A stretch of 64,000 nucleotides of DNA from Isoperla grammatica (GCA_945910005.1 OX246749.1:30232476-30296475), one strand, 5' to 3'; positions 45,188 through 58,192 are shown, counted from the first letter of the stretch. The notes: generated by a model from the letters alone, not told the origin. A program made the numbers and translations.

Positions 45188-46487
45188 GTCACTAGTTTCT
45201 CGGGCTGTGGCTTCTAGTGCTGGCTAGCCGGGCTCAGCACCCCGGTTCCAACATAAGTCGGGTCGGAGGGTGACATGTCACTAGTTTCTCGGGCTGTGGC
45301 TTCTAGTGCTGGCTAGCCAGGCTCAGAACCCCGGTTCCAACATAAGTCCGGTCGGGGGGTGACATGTCACTAGTTTCTCTGGCTGTGGCTTCTAGTGCTG
45401 GCTAGCCGGGCTCAGCACCCCGGTTCCAACATAAGTCTGGTCGGGGGGTGACATGTCACTAGTTTCTCGGGCTGTGGCTTCTAGTGCTGGCTAGCCGGGC
45501 TCAGCACCCCGGTTCCAACATAAGTCTGGTCGGGGGGTGACATGTCACTAGTTTCTCGGGCTGTGGCTTCTAGTGCTGGCTAGCCGGGCTCAGCACCCCG
45601 GTTCCAACATAAGTCGGGTCGGGGGGAGACATGTCACTAGTTTCTCCGGCTGTGGCTTCTAGTGCTGGCTAGCCGGGCTCAGCACCCCGGTTCCAACATA
45701 AGTCGGGTCGGGGGGTGACATGTCACTAGTTTCTCTGGCTGTGGCTTCTAGTGCTGGCTAGCCGGGCTCAGCACCCTGGTTCCAACATAAGTCTGGTCGG
45801 GGGGTGACATGTCACTAGTTTTTTGGACTGTGGCTTCTAGTGCTGGCTAGCCGGGCTCAGCACCCCGGTTCCAAAATAAGTCGGGTCGGGGGGTGACATG
45901 TCACTAGTTTCTCGGACTATGGCTTCTAGTGCTGGCTAGCCGGGCTCAGCACCCCGGTTCCAAAATAAGTCGGGTCGGGGGGTGACATGTCACTAGTTTT
46001 TTGGACTGTGGCTTCTAGTGCTGGCTAGCCGGGCTCAGCACCCCGGTTCCAAAATAAGTCGGGTCGGGGGGTGACATGTCACTTGTTTCTCGGGCTATGG
46101 CTTCTAGTGCTGGCTAGCCGGGCTCAGCACCCCGGTTCCAAAATAAGTCGGGTCGGGGGGTGACATGTCACTAGTTTCTCGGGGTATGGCTTCTAGTGCT
46201 GGCTAGCCGGGCTCAGCACCCCGGTTCCAACATAAGTCTGGTCGGGGGGTGACATGTCACTAGTTTCTCCGGCTGTGGCTTCTAGTGCTGGCTAGCCGGG
46301 CTCAGCACCCCGGTTCCAACATAAGTCTGGTCGGGGGGTGACATGTCACTAGTTTCTCCGGCTGTGGCTTCTAGTGCTGGCTAGCCGGGCTCAGCACCCC
46401 GGTTCCAACATAAGTCTGGTCGGGGGGTGACATGTCACTAGTTTCTCGGGCTGTGGCTTCTAGTGCTGGCTAGCCGGGCTCAGAACA
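45188..46487. repeat. 89-bp minisatellite, 14.6 units
   Basis: Units start GTCACTAGTTTCTCGGGCTG and contain TTCTAGTGCTGGCTAGCCGG and a CCCCGGTTCCAA(C/A)ATAAGTC segment, followed by GGGGGGTGACAT. Unit boundaries fall at 45188 + 89k through 46434. Non-coding. Confidence 0.96.
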
Positions 46488-47638
<1,151 letters not shown>

Positions 47639-47894
47639 AATAGACCGATAGGGGAGAGAAAACGTTGTTCCAAAAGGATATATTTTTCTCAAAACTTAAA
47701 CAAAAGAACTAAATGCTGACGGAAAACAATTTTGAGGACGTTAATAAATAATAATGTATGGCAGAGAAAACAAAAAATAACTAGAAAGAGCCTAATGGGC
47801 TTCTTCCTTCCGTCGAAAATACTTACAAAATTATTAATAATAGGGTTTGGGTGAGCAAACCCTACCGGTCAGTAACTGAAAATATATATGAGCT

Positions 47895-50800
47895 TCACTG
47901 GGATAGTGCTTGGCTAAAGAGGAGCTCTCCATCAAGGATGGAACAGAACGCCTCTCTCTCGCACCACTTTGCCCTAAAGCTGTCAATCGTCCCGCGCGCG
48001 AGATGCCAAGCATACTCCTTGAGGAGGCGGGACTTCAGACGGGCCGTTAGGACAACCTCGTAGGGAGCAGGCACCCTACCATCCTTGAAATAGCATACTA
48101 GGAGCCTGTAGACTGTGCTCTTGGCCAACACGAGAACATAGTTGGCCAGATCTATCTGTGTGGCATTGGAGGCCTTGTCGGGCCAGAACCCGACATAGAG
48201 ATCTCTCAGAGACAGTCTAGGGCGTCCCAGTATGCCCCTGATCAAGGAGTCAGCCAACCGCCACATGGCTGTGGCCTGACGACATGAGACCAGCATATGC
48301 CAGGCTGTCCCCTCGACCTGGCACCATGGGCACAGGCGGGAGGCGGTCAGTCCTGCGTGGTACAAGAATATGGGATCGGCTAGACGGTTCTTGTTGAATC
48401 GCCAAACCACCTCGGAATCTAAGCCTAACGAAGGTGGCCGAGCTAGGCCTTTCCAGTTGACCCGATCATTTGACCATTGGCCTTCTGCCGAACCGTCTAT
48501 ACCGAGCCCCTTGACCATGATGTCGAGCAGGATCGACCGCCTATTGGTCTCGGGAAGAAGGGGCACGCACTTGCCGGAAAGCGGGCGGCGGTAGAAAAGC
48601 GCCGGTGGCCAGGGTTCAGGACCCGGACTCTGCAATACTCTACGGAACCGGAGGCTGCAAAAGGCCCGGATCCTGTTTCCGTTGATTGTCAGACCGAGTA
48701 GCCCATCAAAACCCTCCAGTTGGTCGACTCCCAGCCACTCGTTCCCAACAAGGAGGTCTCCCAACGTTGTGCATCCCAGTGAAGACCAGGTCGGAATAAA
48801 CGGAGAGGTGGCTGTGGGGATAAGTGACGTCAGCGTTAGCGGTACGTCGCGCAGACCCCAGATGGTGGAGGGAAAATTTCTAGGCTTTATTTGCAGGGAG
48901 AACCAAGCCACCAGAACCGTCCGGAGAAAATCGGACGTGCTTCGGGCTGCTGGTCCACCGATTTGCGGATGAAACAATACCTGCCACCCAAGACCAAGAC
49001 GTCGGAACTTTCCGAGAAAGTGTCGGGTCATGGCGTGACAGGGATGGTCGTCCAAGTTCGATAAGTATCGGTGGGCATAGAGAACCCGAAACATCGCTAC
49101 CTTGGACGCAAGGTGAACCAGACCGAGCCCCCCCAGATGAAGAGGAGCGCAAAGTTCTCGTAGGCGAGTCCAATGTCTCCTGCCCGCCCAAACGAAGTTG
49201 GCCAGTTCTCCCTGCAACCGATTAATAAGAGCCAGAGGGGGAGGAATTATTTGGAAGGTGTACCATAGCCTGGGGGCCAGGAACTGATTTGCCACCAGGA
49301 CGCGGCCACGAAGCGACATTGCCGACGACCTGAAACGCCACCTGTGAACTGCTGCCATGAACTTAGTGAGCAATTCCTCCAAGCTCCTGGCCACCACGCC
49401 GGGCGTGTTTCCTAACACGACTCCTAAAACTTTGGCGCCTTCGTTGGACCACGCAAACCCGAGCGGGGCGTCAAGCCGGCCGATCCAACTGCCCGCCCAC
49501 AGTCCCGTGGACTTCTCGGCATTTAGCTTCGCTCCCGACTGTGCAGAGTAGACATCGTACACTTCTCGGAGGCGATCGAAATCTTGGTTGTTGGCAATGA
49601 ATGCCGAGAAGTCGTCGGCATAGCCGGATACCACGAGCTTGCGTTCGGGCATTCCTGGCAGAGAGAAACCCTCGAGTTTTGTTCTGCACAGACGGAGAAC
49701 GGGCTCAGCCGTCAAGGAGAAGAGTAACCCTGACAGCGGGCAACCCTGTCGGATGCCACGGCCAAAAACAAAGGGTGCCGTGAGGCAACACCCCACCCGT
49801 ACATGACACGTGGCCCCGGCGTAGAGCGTTCGCAGGGCACTCACGAAAGACTCTCCGAACCCGTAAGTGCGAAGAAGGTGGAAGAGATAGTCGTGGTTGA
49901 CCCTGTCGAACGCGCCCTGCTGATCGAGGGACAGCACTGCCAGGGGCACTCCTTCACTGTTGGCATACTCTAGGACGTCTCGGTGAAGGTGGACACTATC
50001 AAAGATAGTTCTCCCGGGAATGCAATATCCCTGGTCAGGATGGACCAGGCAGCTGACTACCTCGCTAAGACGCGTCGCCAGAGCGCGGGCTAGGATTTTA
50101 TAATCCACGGTGAGGAGGGAGATGGGACGCCAGTTCTTGATTTCCATCCTGTCTCCCGATTTAGGCAAAAGGGTCAGAATGGATTTTTGAGCGGACTTGG
50201 GGAGAAACCCATCCACTAGAGAGCACTCCAGCACGGACTTGAAAGGGTCAGACAGCTCATTCCAGAAGAACGAGTAGAACTCGGGAGTGAGACCGTCTAT
50301 GCCTGGGGCCTTACCCTTGTTCAGGGAGCCTAGCGCCTCTGAGAGTTCTTGGTGAGTGAAGGGCCGATCCAGACTTTCGCGTTGGAAGCGAGAGAGAGTT
50401 GGCAGCAACTCGTACAAAGGCGAGTTCCCATCGATGGCCACGGGCATGGCACTATAGACCTCCTGGAAGTGTTGTTTTGTTGCCGTGCAGAGAGATGAGC
50501 CGTCGGAGACGATACGTCCCTCGAACCGCAGCTGTTTAAGAGGCTGGAAAGTTGGTGCCATGTCCCGCGCCAAATTCGGAGCTGCAGGACTGTCTATGGC
50601 AAGCAGTTGTTCGTAACGCGAGTGTGCCAACAGTCTCTCGCTTCGTCGTGTGTAGGCCTCGCGGACTTGCTCGTTAGCACGGGCTAAATCGGCCGTGGTG
50701 TGTCCCCCAAGCAAGGACCTAGACACGATTTGGTCGACTCGCCGCTCCAGACGAATGAACGTTTCGTCGTTGAGCTGTCGGCGTAGTCGAACGAACCTTA

Positions 50801-51707
50801 TTGTCGTGGTACTAATCTCCTGTTTGAGGGCATCCCACCAGTGGTGGAGGGAAGCGTACATGTGGCGTCGTGCCTCGAAGGAGGTTAAGAGCTCTCGAAC
50901 GCAATCCCCGAAGCAAGGGTCGTCGAGGAGGGAGTTGTCAAAACGCCAATAGGGAGAGGCAAACTTTGGTGTGCGTAGAGACAAGGTTGTGAGCAAGGCC
51001 AGGTGATCGGAAAACGAGGGCAGAACCCGCACTCCGGTCACCGTGGTCGTCACGTCGGGAGTAGCATAGAAACGATCAATGCGTGATGCGCTGTGAAAAG
51101 GGGCGTTGCCGACGAAGGTGAAGCCTGGGTCGACGGGATAAAACTCCCGCCACAAATCAGAGAGATCTGCTGCAGTAACCGTGTTGCGGAGCTGGTTAAC
51201 GATCCGTGGATACCGCTCGTTGCCACTAGATCTGTCGATGTTGGGATTCAACGTGCAGTTGAAATCTCCCCCGACAACGACCTGGGCGTCGGCTCCAGCA
51301 GCACCACGCACGTCTCGAATGTGTCGCTCGAGTAGCCCTAACACATCGAGGGCCACGTGTTGGTCGTGAGGTAAGTACACGCAGATTACGTGTAGAGACC
51401 GTTTTGTGGCGGGAATCTCCAAGAGTAGTTCTTGAAGATAACCGGGACAGAGAATATTGTGTGCACGGAACACAATGGGGGACGACTTTCGAAGTCCGAT
51501 CATGGTGCCAGTACACACTTGAACTGGGGAGTTGAAATAAAATGTGTATTTAGAAATGAGAAGGGGCAGAGGTGCGGAAGGCGTGTTTGTCTCCTGTAAG
51601 AGGATGACGTCGGGAAAGTGGCGATCGAGGAAAGTAGACAGCTGACTCCACTTCGAGTCGCTGCGGACGCTCTTGGTATTTAGGGTGATTATTGTTGCCT
51701 CTCCCAT
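47895..51707 (-). CDS. LINE ORF2: APE endonuclease, reverse transcriptase, C-terminal zinc knuckle
   Basis: About 1270 residues from the first ATG (51707); a GTG five codons upstream overlaps the ORF1 stop but is an unlikely start. Residues 1-240 form an AP-endonuclease-like nuclease (LLQETN near 40, VVVGGDFNC near 145, SFSDHLAL near 235) that nicks the target. RT spans about 490-780 with NWRPISLLTVDYKILARAL, LSLDQQGAFDRVNH, GIRQGCPLSGLLFSL, the catalytic GYADDF and KLNAEKSTGLW. A late CPWCQ...WHMLVSC motif (C-x2-C-x7-H-x4-C) matches the C-terminal zinc finger of such ORF2s. The protein reverse-transcribes its own RNA at the nicked site. No stops or frameshifts occur; length is normal for the L1/Tx1 group. 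Confidence 0.93.
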   Translation of the reverse strand: MGEATIITLNTKSVRSDSKWSQLSTFLDRHFPDVILLQETNTPSAPLPLLISKYTFYFNSPVQVCTGTMIGLRKSSPIVFRAHNILCPGYLQELLLEIPATKRSLHVICVYLPHDQHVALDVLGLLERHIRDVRGAAGADAQVVVGGDFNCTLNPNIDRSSGNERYPRIVNQLRNTVTAADLSDLWREFYPVDPGFTFVGNAPFHSASRIDRFYATPDVTTTVTGVRVLPSFSDHLALLTTLSLRTPKFASPYWRFDNSLLDDPCFGDCVRELLTSFEARRHMYASLHHWWDALKQEISTTTIRFVRLRRQLNDETFIRLERRVDQIVSRSLLGGHTTADLARANEQVREAYTRRSERLLAHSRYEQLLAIDSPAAPNLARDMAPTFQPLKQLRFEGRIVSDGSSLCTATKQHFQEVYSAMPVAIDGNSPLYELLPTLSRFQRESLDRPFTHQELSEALGSLNKGKAPGIDGLTPEFYSFFWNELSDPFKSVLECSLVDGFLPKSAQKSILTLLPKSGDRMEIKNWRPISLLTVDYKILARALATRLSEVVSCLVHPDQGYCIPGRTIFDSVHLHRDVLEYANSEGVPLAVLSLDQQGAFDRVNHDYLFHLLRTYGFGESFVSALRTLYAGATCHVRVGCCLTAPFVFGRGIRQGCPLSGLLFSLTAEPVLRLCRTKLEGFSLPGMPERKLVVSGYADDFSAFIANNQDFDRLREVYDVYSAQSGAKLNAEKSTGLWAGSWIGRLDAPLGFAWSNEGAKVLGVVLGNTPGVVARSLEELLTKFMAAVHRWRFRSSAMSLRGRVLVANQFLAPRLWYTFQIIPPPLALINRLQGELANFVWAGRRHWTRLRELCAPLHLGGLGLVHLASKVAMFRVLYAHRYLSNLDDHPCHAMTRHFLGKFRRLGLGWQVLFHPQIGGPAARSTSDFLRTVLVAWFSLQIKPRNFPSTIWGLRDVPLTLTSLIPTATSPFIPTWSSLGCTTLGDLLVGNEWLGVDQLEGFDGLLGLTINGNRIRAFCSLRFRRVLQSPGPEPWPPALFYRRPLSGKCVPLLPETNRRSILLDIMVKGLGIDGSAEGQWSNDRVNWKGLARPPSLGLDSEVVWRFNKNRLADPIFLYHAGLTASRLCPWCQVEGTAWHMLVSCRQATAMWRLADSLIRGILGRPRLSLRDLYVGFWPDKASNATQIDLANYVLVLAKSTVYRLLVCYFKDGRVPAPYEVVLTARLKSRLLKEYAWHLARGTIDSFRAKWCEREAFCSILDGELLFSQALSQ

Positions 51708-51718
51708 GATGTTGTAAA

Positions 51719-53482
51719 TCACTCCAGACCATTCGACTCAAGGCTCTCTACCGAGTTCGACCTGGAGAGAGATTGGCTGTCGTCACCGGTCGCCTCGTAG
51801 TAGGCATGTGCCTTGAGTAGTGTGCCTGTGAGACGCCACACTCTCGTTTTTATGGCTCGCACATCTCGGACTGCCGGCCTTATTAGCTCTAGCATCTCGA
51901 CAAGTCCTCGAATGTCGCGCGTGAAACGATGGGCAATCTTTAAGGGTTGATCGGTCCCCTTGACGTCGGCAAAGAATTGCAGGAAAGCGCTGGTGGAAAG
52001 CGTGTTGGTAGGCTCCTTACTGTTAAGAAGCTCTACCGCAGCCAGGGGCATGGTCACCTCACCGGGTGGTGTCCTATCATCCTGCCTGGGTCGCTTCTTA
52101 GCAGGGGACTTGCTACGGGACTTCGTAGATTTCCCAACAAGAGTGAAAGTGGCATCACCCTCGTTGACTTGGAGAAGGCTTGGCTCGCTGCAGTCCATTG
52201 AGACTTGACGCAGGGGACCAGCCGCTTCGTGGATTTCCACTGGCGTCACGGCTGAAGATTTCTCAGTCGACGTCGAGGCGGTGGCCTCGGCGCTCTCTAC
52301 CGTCGCGGGAGTCTTCCTTTTCTCACAGGTGGACGCAGTAATTGTGGAAGCCACATCGACAGAGACTGGTTTAACAGTGGAGACAGTGCAAGCACGGGCA
52401 ATGTGACCGGTCTGCTTGCACTTGAAACACTTGATGTCGTCAAAGCTAAGAAAAACACGATTCCGCTCTCCGTCGAAATCGACCAGGATGGAATCTGGTA
52501 GATTGATGTTCTCAGCTTTGACAACAAATATCTGCCGACGGAAGCTGAAGACGTGGCCAACGTCGGCTTGTTTCACACCCACGTTGATGTAGGCCATCGG
52601 GGACACGAGCCGAACAAGTTTTGCCAACTCAGCCTCGACCGCTTGGTGTGGAATATGGGGAGAGACGTTGGAGAGCACCAGCCGCTCGGCGGGAGTGACC
52701 AGCCTGCGGGCAGGCAGGAACTGGTCCTTTATTGACAGCCCTCCGTGGTCAATCATGAAAGTGTCCACCAAGGCCTTGCTCTTTAGATAGAAGCACACAC
52801 GGCCCTGTGATATCCTGGAAGCAAAAGTAATGTTTTTGCCCCCGATGACATCAGCGAGGGACCACATGTACTGTGAGATGGTAACGTTTTCTATAGAAGG
52901 AAACAAGATAGCTTGGTCCTTCTGTGGACATGCCTGACCAGCGGAGGGTCGGGGTTGGTCTACACGACTCTGGGGTCGTTGACCTGCGCCCGACAGCAAA
53001 GCCTGGGCCATGGTAGGCTTAGTAACTGGCGGAGTCTGGACCCCAGAGACAACGATCGACGAAACCACCGGAAAAGCAGGGATCGGCGTAGGGCACAACG
53101 GTCTCGGTGCGCTGGCTGAACCAGCGACCACGTTTTCTGCAGCCTTAACAGAGCTGGTCACTACCTGGATGTCAGATAAGGACCTGTTTAGGCGCGGAGA
53201 GACGGGAAGAACAGTGACAGCCTGATGCGCCGAGCCAGTCAGCACATCAACCCGTTGGTTGACAGTAGTGACTGCCGCCAGAGAAGGCCTGAGGACAGTC
53301 ACGGAGGACGGTTTGAGTTCCGGTGTGCTGTGTCCCCTAGCAAGGGGCGCAGGCACACCTTTATTGGGCCCTCGCACGAGGGGCACCTTAACGGCCTTAC
53401 CGGCCCCGTTTTTTACAGCGGGGACAGGGGACTTCTTCAAAAAGTCTTGCGGCTTCAGTTGACTCATGGTGATACGAGTCAA
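51719..53482 (-). CDS. LINE ORF1: RNA-binding protein with CCHC zinc knuckle
   Basis: 587 residues starting MTRITMSQLKPQDFLKK; an internal ATG five codons later (MSQLKP) could also be used. The first 200 residues are low-complexity and Pro/Val/Ser-rich. A central folded part (about 200-345) precedes a CCHC knuckle CFKCKQTGHIARAC (C-x2-C-x4-H-x4-C). A basic stretch SKSPAKKRPRQDD follows at about 470, and a Leu-rich C-terminus ends SNGLE. Such proteins coat LINE RNA and assist target-primed reverse transcription. The stop TGA lies 12 bases before the ORF2 ATG, suggesting termination-reinitiation as one way to express ORF2. Confidence 0.9.
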   Translation of the reverse strand: MTRITMSQLKPQDFLKKSPVPAVKNGAGKAVKVPLVRGPNKGVPAPLARGHSTPELKPSSVTVLRPSLAAVTTVNQRVDVLTGSAHQAVTVLPVSPRLNRSLSDIQVVTSSVKAAENVVAGSASAPRPLCPTPIPAFPVVSSIVVSGVQTPPVTKPTMAQALLSGAGQRPQSRVDQPRPSAGQACPQKDQAILFPSIENVTISQYMWSLADVIGGKNITFASRISQGRVCFYLKSKALVDTFMIDHGGLSIKDQFLPARRLVTPAERLVLSNVSPHIPHQAVEAELAKLVRLVSPMAYINVGVKQADVGHVFSFRRQIFVVKAENINLPDSILVDFDGERNRVFLSFDDIKCFKCKQTGHIARACTVSTVKPVSVDVASTITASTCEKRKTPATVESAEATASTSTEKSSAVTPVEIHEAAGPLRQVSMDCSEPSLLQVNEGDATFTLVGKSTKSRSKSPAKKRPRQDDRTPPGEVTMPLAAVELLNSKEPTNTLSTSAFLQFFADVKGTDQPLKIAHRFTRDIRGLVEMLELIRPAVRDVRAIKTRVWRLTGTLLKAHAYYEATGDDSQSLSRSNSVESLESNGLE

Positions 53483-53933
53483 CTAAAAACCCTCTGGAAT
53501 ATTTAAATAAAAACACGCCAGACAAGTCGGACAAAACCACTGCTACCTGGCCTTGAAGACCAGGCAGCAAACCGAACAAGAACGAATAACCAAAACCACA
53601 ATGATGAATAAGACACTTCTAAAATGGCAGGGTTCAACAAGGAGGGTTAAAATGAGAAATGAAAAGCAATAATTTGCAAGGCCAAAACGTACTTAAGAAT
53701 GAATAATTCGAAAATAAAAACTACTCCAAACGAAAGAGGAGAAAAAACTGAACAAGAATAAACAACAATAACTTGTCAGGCACAAGCAGAACGTAGCAGA
53801 CAATAAGAAATGGACAAACGACTTAGCTGCCCTGCACCTAAGGCTGTAACTGTGCCGCGCTGGGAATAGCACGCAAATAACACGGTAAAGCGGAGCGAAC
53901 GAAAAACACATCCGTCTCCGACGGAGGCCAGAA

Positions 53934-54900
<967 letters not shown>

Positions 54901-54914
54901 CTGTGTTTGACGGG

Positions 54915-55102
54915 CACATACATACAAACATACATACAAACATACAGTCATACATACATACATACATACATACATACATACATACATACATACATACATA
55001 CATACATACATACATACATACATACATACATACATACATACATACATACATACATACATACATACATACATACATACATACATACATACATACATACATA
55101 CA

Positions 55103-55136
<34 letters not shown>

Positions 55137-55137
55137 C

Positions 55138-55168
<31 letters not shown>

Positions 55169-55430
55169 CATACATACATACATACATACATACATACATG
55201 CATGCATGCATGCATACATACATACATACATACATGCATGCATACATACATACATGCATGCATGCATACATACATACATACATACATACATACATACATA
55301 CATACATACATACATACATACATACATACATACATACATACATACATACATACATACATACATACATACATACATACATACATACATACATACATACATA
55401 CATACATACATACATACATACATACATACA

Positions 55431-55464
<34 letters not shown>

Positions 55465-55480
55465 CTTACATACATACATT
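54915..55480. repeat. (CATA)n microsatellite with a CATG-rich core
   Basis: About 560 bp of ACATACAT, interrupted by TATATACTTACATACA (twice, about 55131 and 55460) and by ATGCATGC runs at 55198-55268. Non-coding despite long frames on both strands. Confidence 0.98.
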
Positions 55481-56009
55481 TCGTACATACATAGGTCAAC
55501 TTACACAAATACTACTTAAATGTTCCTCTCATCTATACATACAGATTTTACTTGCATTAACGTTATTGTATTCTATGCAAAAAAAAATGTTTATGTAGTT
55601 TTAATTACTGTTTTTTGGTTTGGATGTGAGAATAGGCTAGGCAATTTGGTACAGTGTTCTCTTTGTTTCGTTCTGTAATACATTATATATTGTATTGTTT
55701 TATTTTAATATTGTAGTGGTTAATTGTTGTTTAGGTTATTTCGTTCATTCTTTTTCGTTTCCCTCGGATAAGCTGTCGTTTCGGAATGTAGCTTATTCCT
55801 ACGTCAGCAGTCCGTAGTGTTTGTAGTCAGTTGCGCTATTCATGCAAGTCAGCTGGTTGCTGGTTTTTACAATGTTGTCATGGCGGGCTGGCTAGTGTTT
55901 ACGCATCATTCGTGACGACGATTGTTGCGTCGGTTAACGTACGAGGGGCGGGCTGTAAATAACTGCAGAGTAGAGGTTATATTGGGGCCTTCCGTTTGGT
56001 AGGTGTGAC
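55481..56009. other. Non-coding stretch
   Basis: Unique AT-rich then mixed sequence between the CATA tract and the hAT-type MITE. Nothing recognised. Confidence 0.5.
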
Positions 56010-56017
56010 GTCGCAGG

Positions 56018-56661
56018 CAGTGGCGTAACTAGGAATTATTTCTGGGGGGGTTTATTAGGGAAAAGTGAGATGAGGGGACTGAAAGGAGTCTGGGGCGAAG
56101 CCCTAGCCGCCGGAGGCCATTTCGCCGAAGGCGATTTTTTTTTCACTTTTATAATTATTTCGTGCCTTTTGGACTCAAAGAATACTACTCGAACCACTAC
56201 TAATTTGTTTGTATTATATTGAAGTTACAGTGTTAAGTAGAATAGTTCTAAATAAGCCATTAAGATCATGTACCACTGAATCCTGTCCACACTGACACAG
56301 CGATATCGACAACCTAGCAATGTATACTGACATGATAACGAACAATTGATGGACTTATTGATTTGGTTAGATTATAAGTTAAGGCCTCATTTCATAAACA
56401 TCACCCATCACCTCACGCGTCATATTACATCGCCTATTTATGTTCATTTTCATCGTCCATTCATCACATGTCATTAGACTTATTTTAATTAGTATTACAT
56501 CAAATATTTATATGCCTTAGTATTAGTTTAAATTTACATGGATGCAGGACACAACCCTTGTGGATGGACCGTTGGCCCGCTTCCTGCATCCTTTCAAACA
56601 TTAGGCATTTATATTAAGTAATTACTTCCAATGTACAATGTCTGATATTGATAAATAAATC

Positions 56662-56693
<32 letters not shown>

Positions 56694-57139
56694 TGCATAG
56701 AAATTGTATTTTTAATGTTTTATGGTTGTTCAACATAATCTCAACATAAAGTGAAACATTGTGGTCACAAGTCACATAAGTTATTTAAATTTTAATTCAC
56801 AGACCGTGATATTGTAATATTAGATTAATGCATTTTTATTTATATGTACCCTCACTTTTACTGGTTCGAGCGAAAGGTGTATTAGTTGTAGATGAACACA
56901 AAAATAATATAATTGAATCATTGAAAAAAATTATATATCTTATCTAAGTGAAGTCCTTGGTATGATAAATATAATGAAAATGTTGTTTGTTGCGATTGTT
57001 ATACAGACACTGAAGTGGTTTAAGGATCTTACAATATAGTATTAAGTAAATGTAGTATTAAGTAAAATCATTCTCGATGTAGTTTCGGGGGGGGGGGGGG
57101 GTTAAATCGCCTAAAACCCCCCCCTTAGTTACGCCACTG
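56018..57139. mobile_element. 1.12-kb non-autonomous hAT-type transposon
   Basis: TIRs CAGTGGCGTAACTA at 56018 and TAGTTACGCCACTG ending at 57139 are flanked by an exact 8-bp direct repeat GTCGCAGG (56010-56017 and 57140-57147). Internal CTGGGGCGAAGCCCTAGCCG is shared with a fragment at 1757-1780. No transposase frame is present; an (ATA)n run lies at 56664-56691. Confidence 0.93.
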
Positions 57140-57147
57140 GTCGCAGG

Positions 57148-58130
57148 GCCTAAAATGACATCACTTCGGTGATAGGGAGAGGTCCAGGGATGCGGGTCAT
57201 GCATTGGGTGTCTCCACTTGAGGGAGAGAGGCGCTATGGCATCATTCGGGAGATATTCAGGATCTGGGTGGTGCCTACACGCCGTTTTGGATAAATAAAT
57301 ATGACCCAGCTCTTTCGGGGGTTGGGGAGAGGTCTCATTCGAGTCCATAACATAGAGTTCTCGTGGTTAGGACAGTACAACGGTGCCACTCGGGAGACAT
57401 TTATTCTCTGAGTGGTGCCTGCGCATTATGGGGTTGCAGCTCCACGTGATCTGTTACGACTTATCTCGTCAGAGATGGGGGGAGGTCACGTATGAGTCAT
57501 GCATGTTGGAGTTCTCGTTGTGGGAACAGTGCTACGGTACCACTCGGCAGACATTTAGACTCTGAGAGGTGCCTGCGCATTATGGGGTTGCAGCTCCACG
57601 TGATCTGTTACGACTTATCTCGTCAGAGATGGGGGGAGGTCACGTATGAGTCATGCATATTAGAGTTCTCGTGGTGGGAACAGTGCTACGGTACCACTCG
57701 GGAGATATTAAGAGTCTGAGTGGTGCCTGCGTGCATTATGGGGTTGCAGCTCCACGTGATCTATTATGACATATCTTGTCAGAGATGGGGGGAGGTCACG
57801 TGTGAGTCATGCATATTAGAGTTCTCGTGGTGGGAACAGTGCTACGGTACCACTCGGGAGATATTAAGAGTCTGAGTGGTGCCTGCGTGCATTATGGGGT
57901 TGCAGCTCCATGTGATCTGTCATGACTTATCTCGTCAGAGATGGGGGGAGGTCACGTGTGAGTCATGCATATTGAAGTTCTCGTGGTGGGAACAGTGCTA
58001 CGGTACCACTCGGCAGACATAAAGACTCTGAGTGGTACCTGCGTGCATTATGGGGTAGCAGCTCCACGTGATCTATTATGACATATCTTGTCAGAGATGG
58101 GGGGAAGTCACGTGTAAGTCTTGCATCTAG
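57148..58130. repeat. About 155-bp tandem array upstream of the gene 2 promoter, six units
   Basis: Anchors GAGTTCTCGT occur at about 57355, 57509, 57663, 57819 and 57975, preceded by one diverged unit (57148-57350) into which the hAT element inserted. Each unit carries CTACGGTACCACTCGG, GCATTATGGGGTTGCAGCTC, CACGTGATCT and GGTCACGTGTGAGTCATGCA. The last unit ends about 65 bp before the TATA box. Confidence 0.93.
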
Positions 58131-58192
58131 TATGGACCATGATGGGTTTTGCCCAAGCCAGATTGAGTCAAAGGTCAATTGATAACGCCTTG

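Larger units (their letters stand above)
47640..53933 (-). mobile_element. Full-length Tx1/L1-like non-LTR retrotransposon
   Basis: This 6.3-kb element has a 5' UTR of about 450 bp (53483-53933), ORF1 (53482-51719), ORF2 (51707-47895), a short 3' UTR and a TAA-repeat tail. Both frames are uninterrupted, so it may be active or recently active. APE endonuclease, RT motifs (LDQQGAFDRV, YADD) and the ISLLTVDYKILARAL block resemble the Tx1 branch of the L1 group. Both flanks are TG/ATT microsatellite, which fits the known preference of some Tx1 families for repetitive targets. Confidence 0.9.

Noticed and set aside
48370..51369. Plus-strand frames of 60-103 residues within 48-53 kb
   Set aside because: They are antisense shadows of the LINE ORF1 and ORF2.
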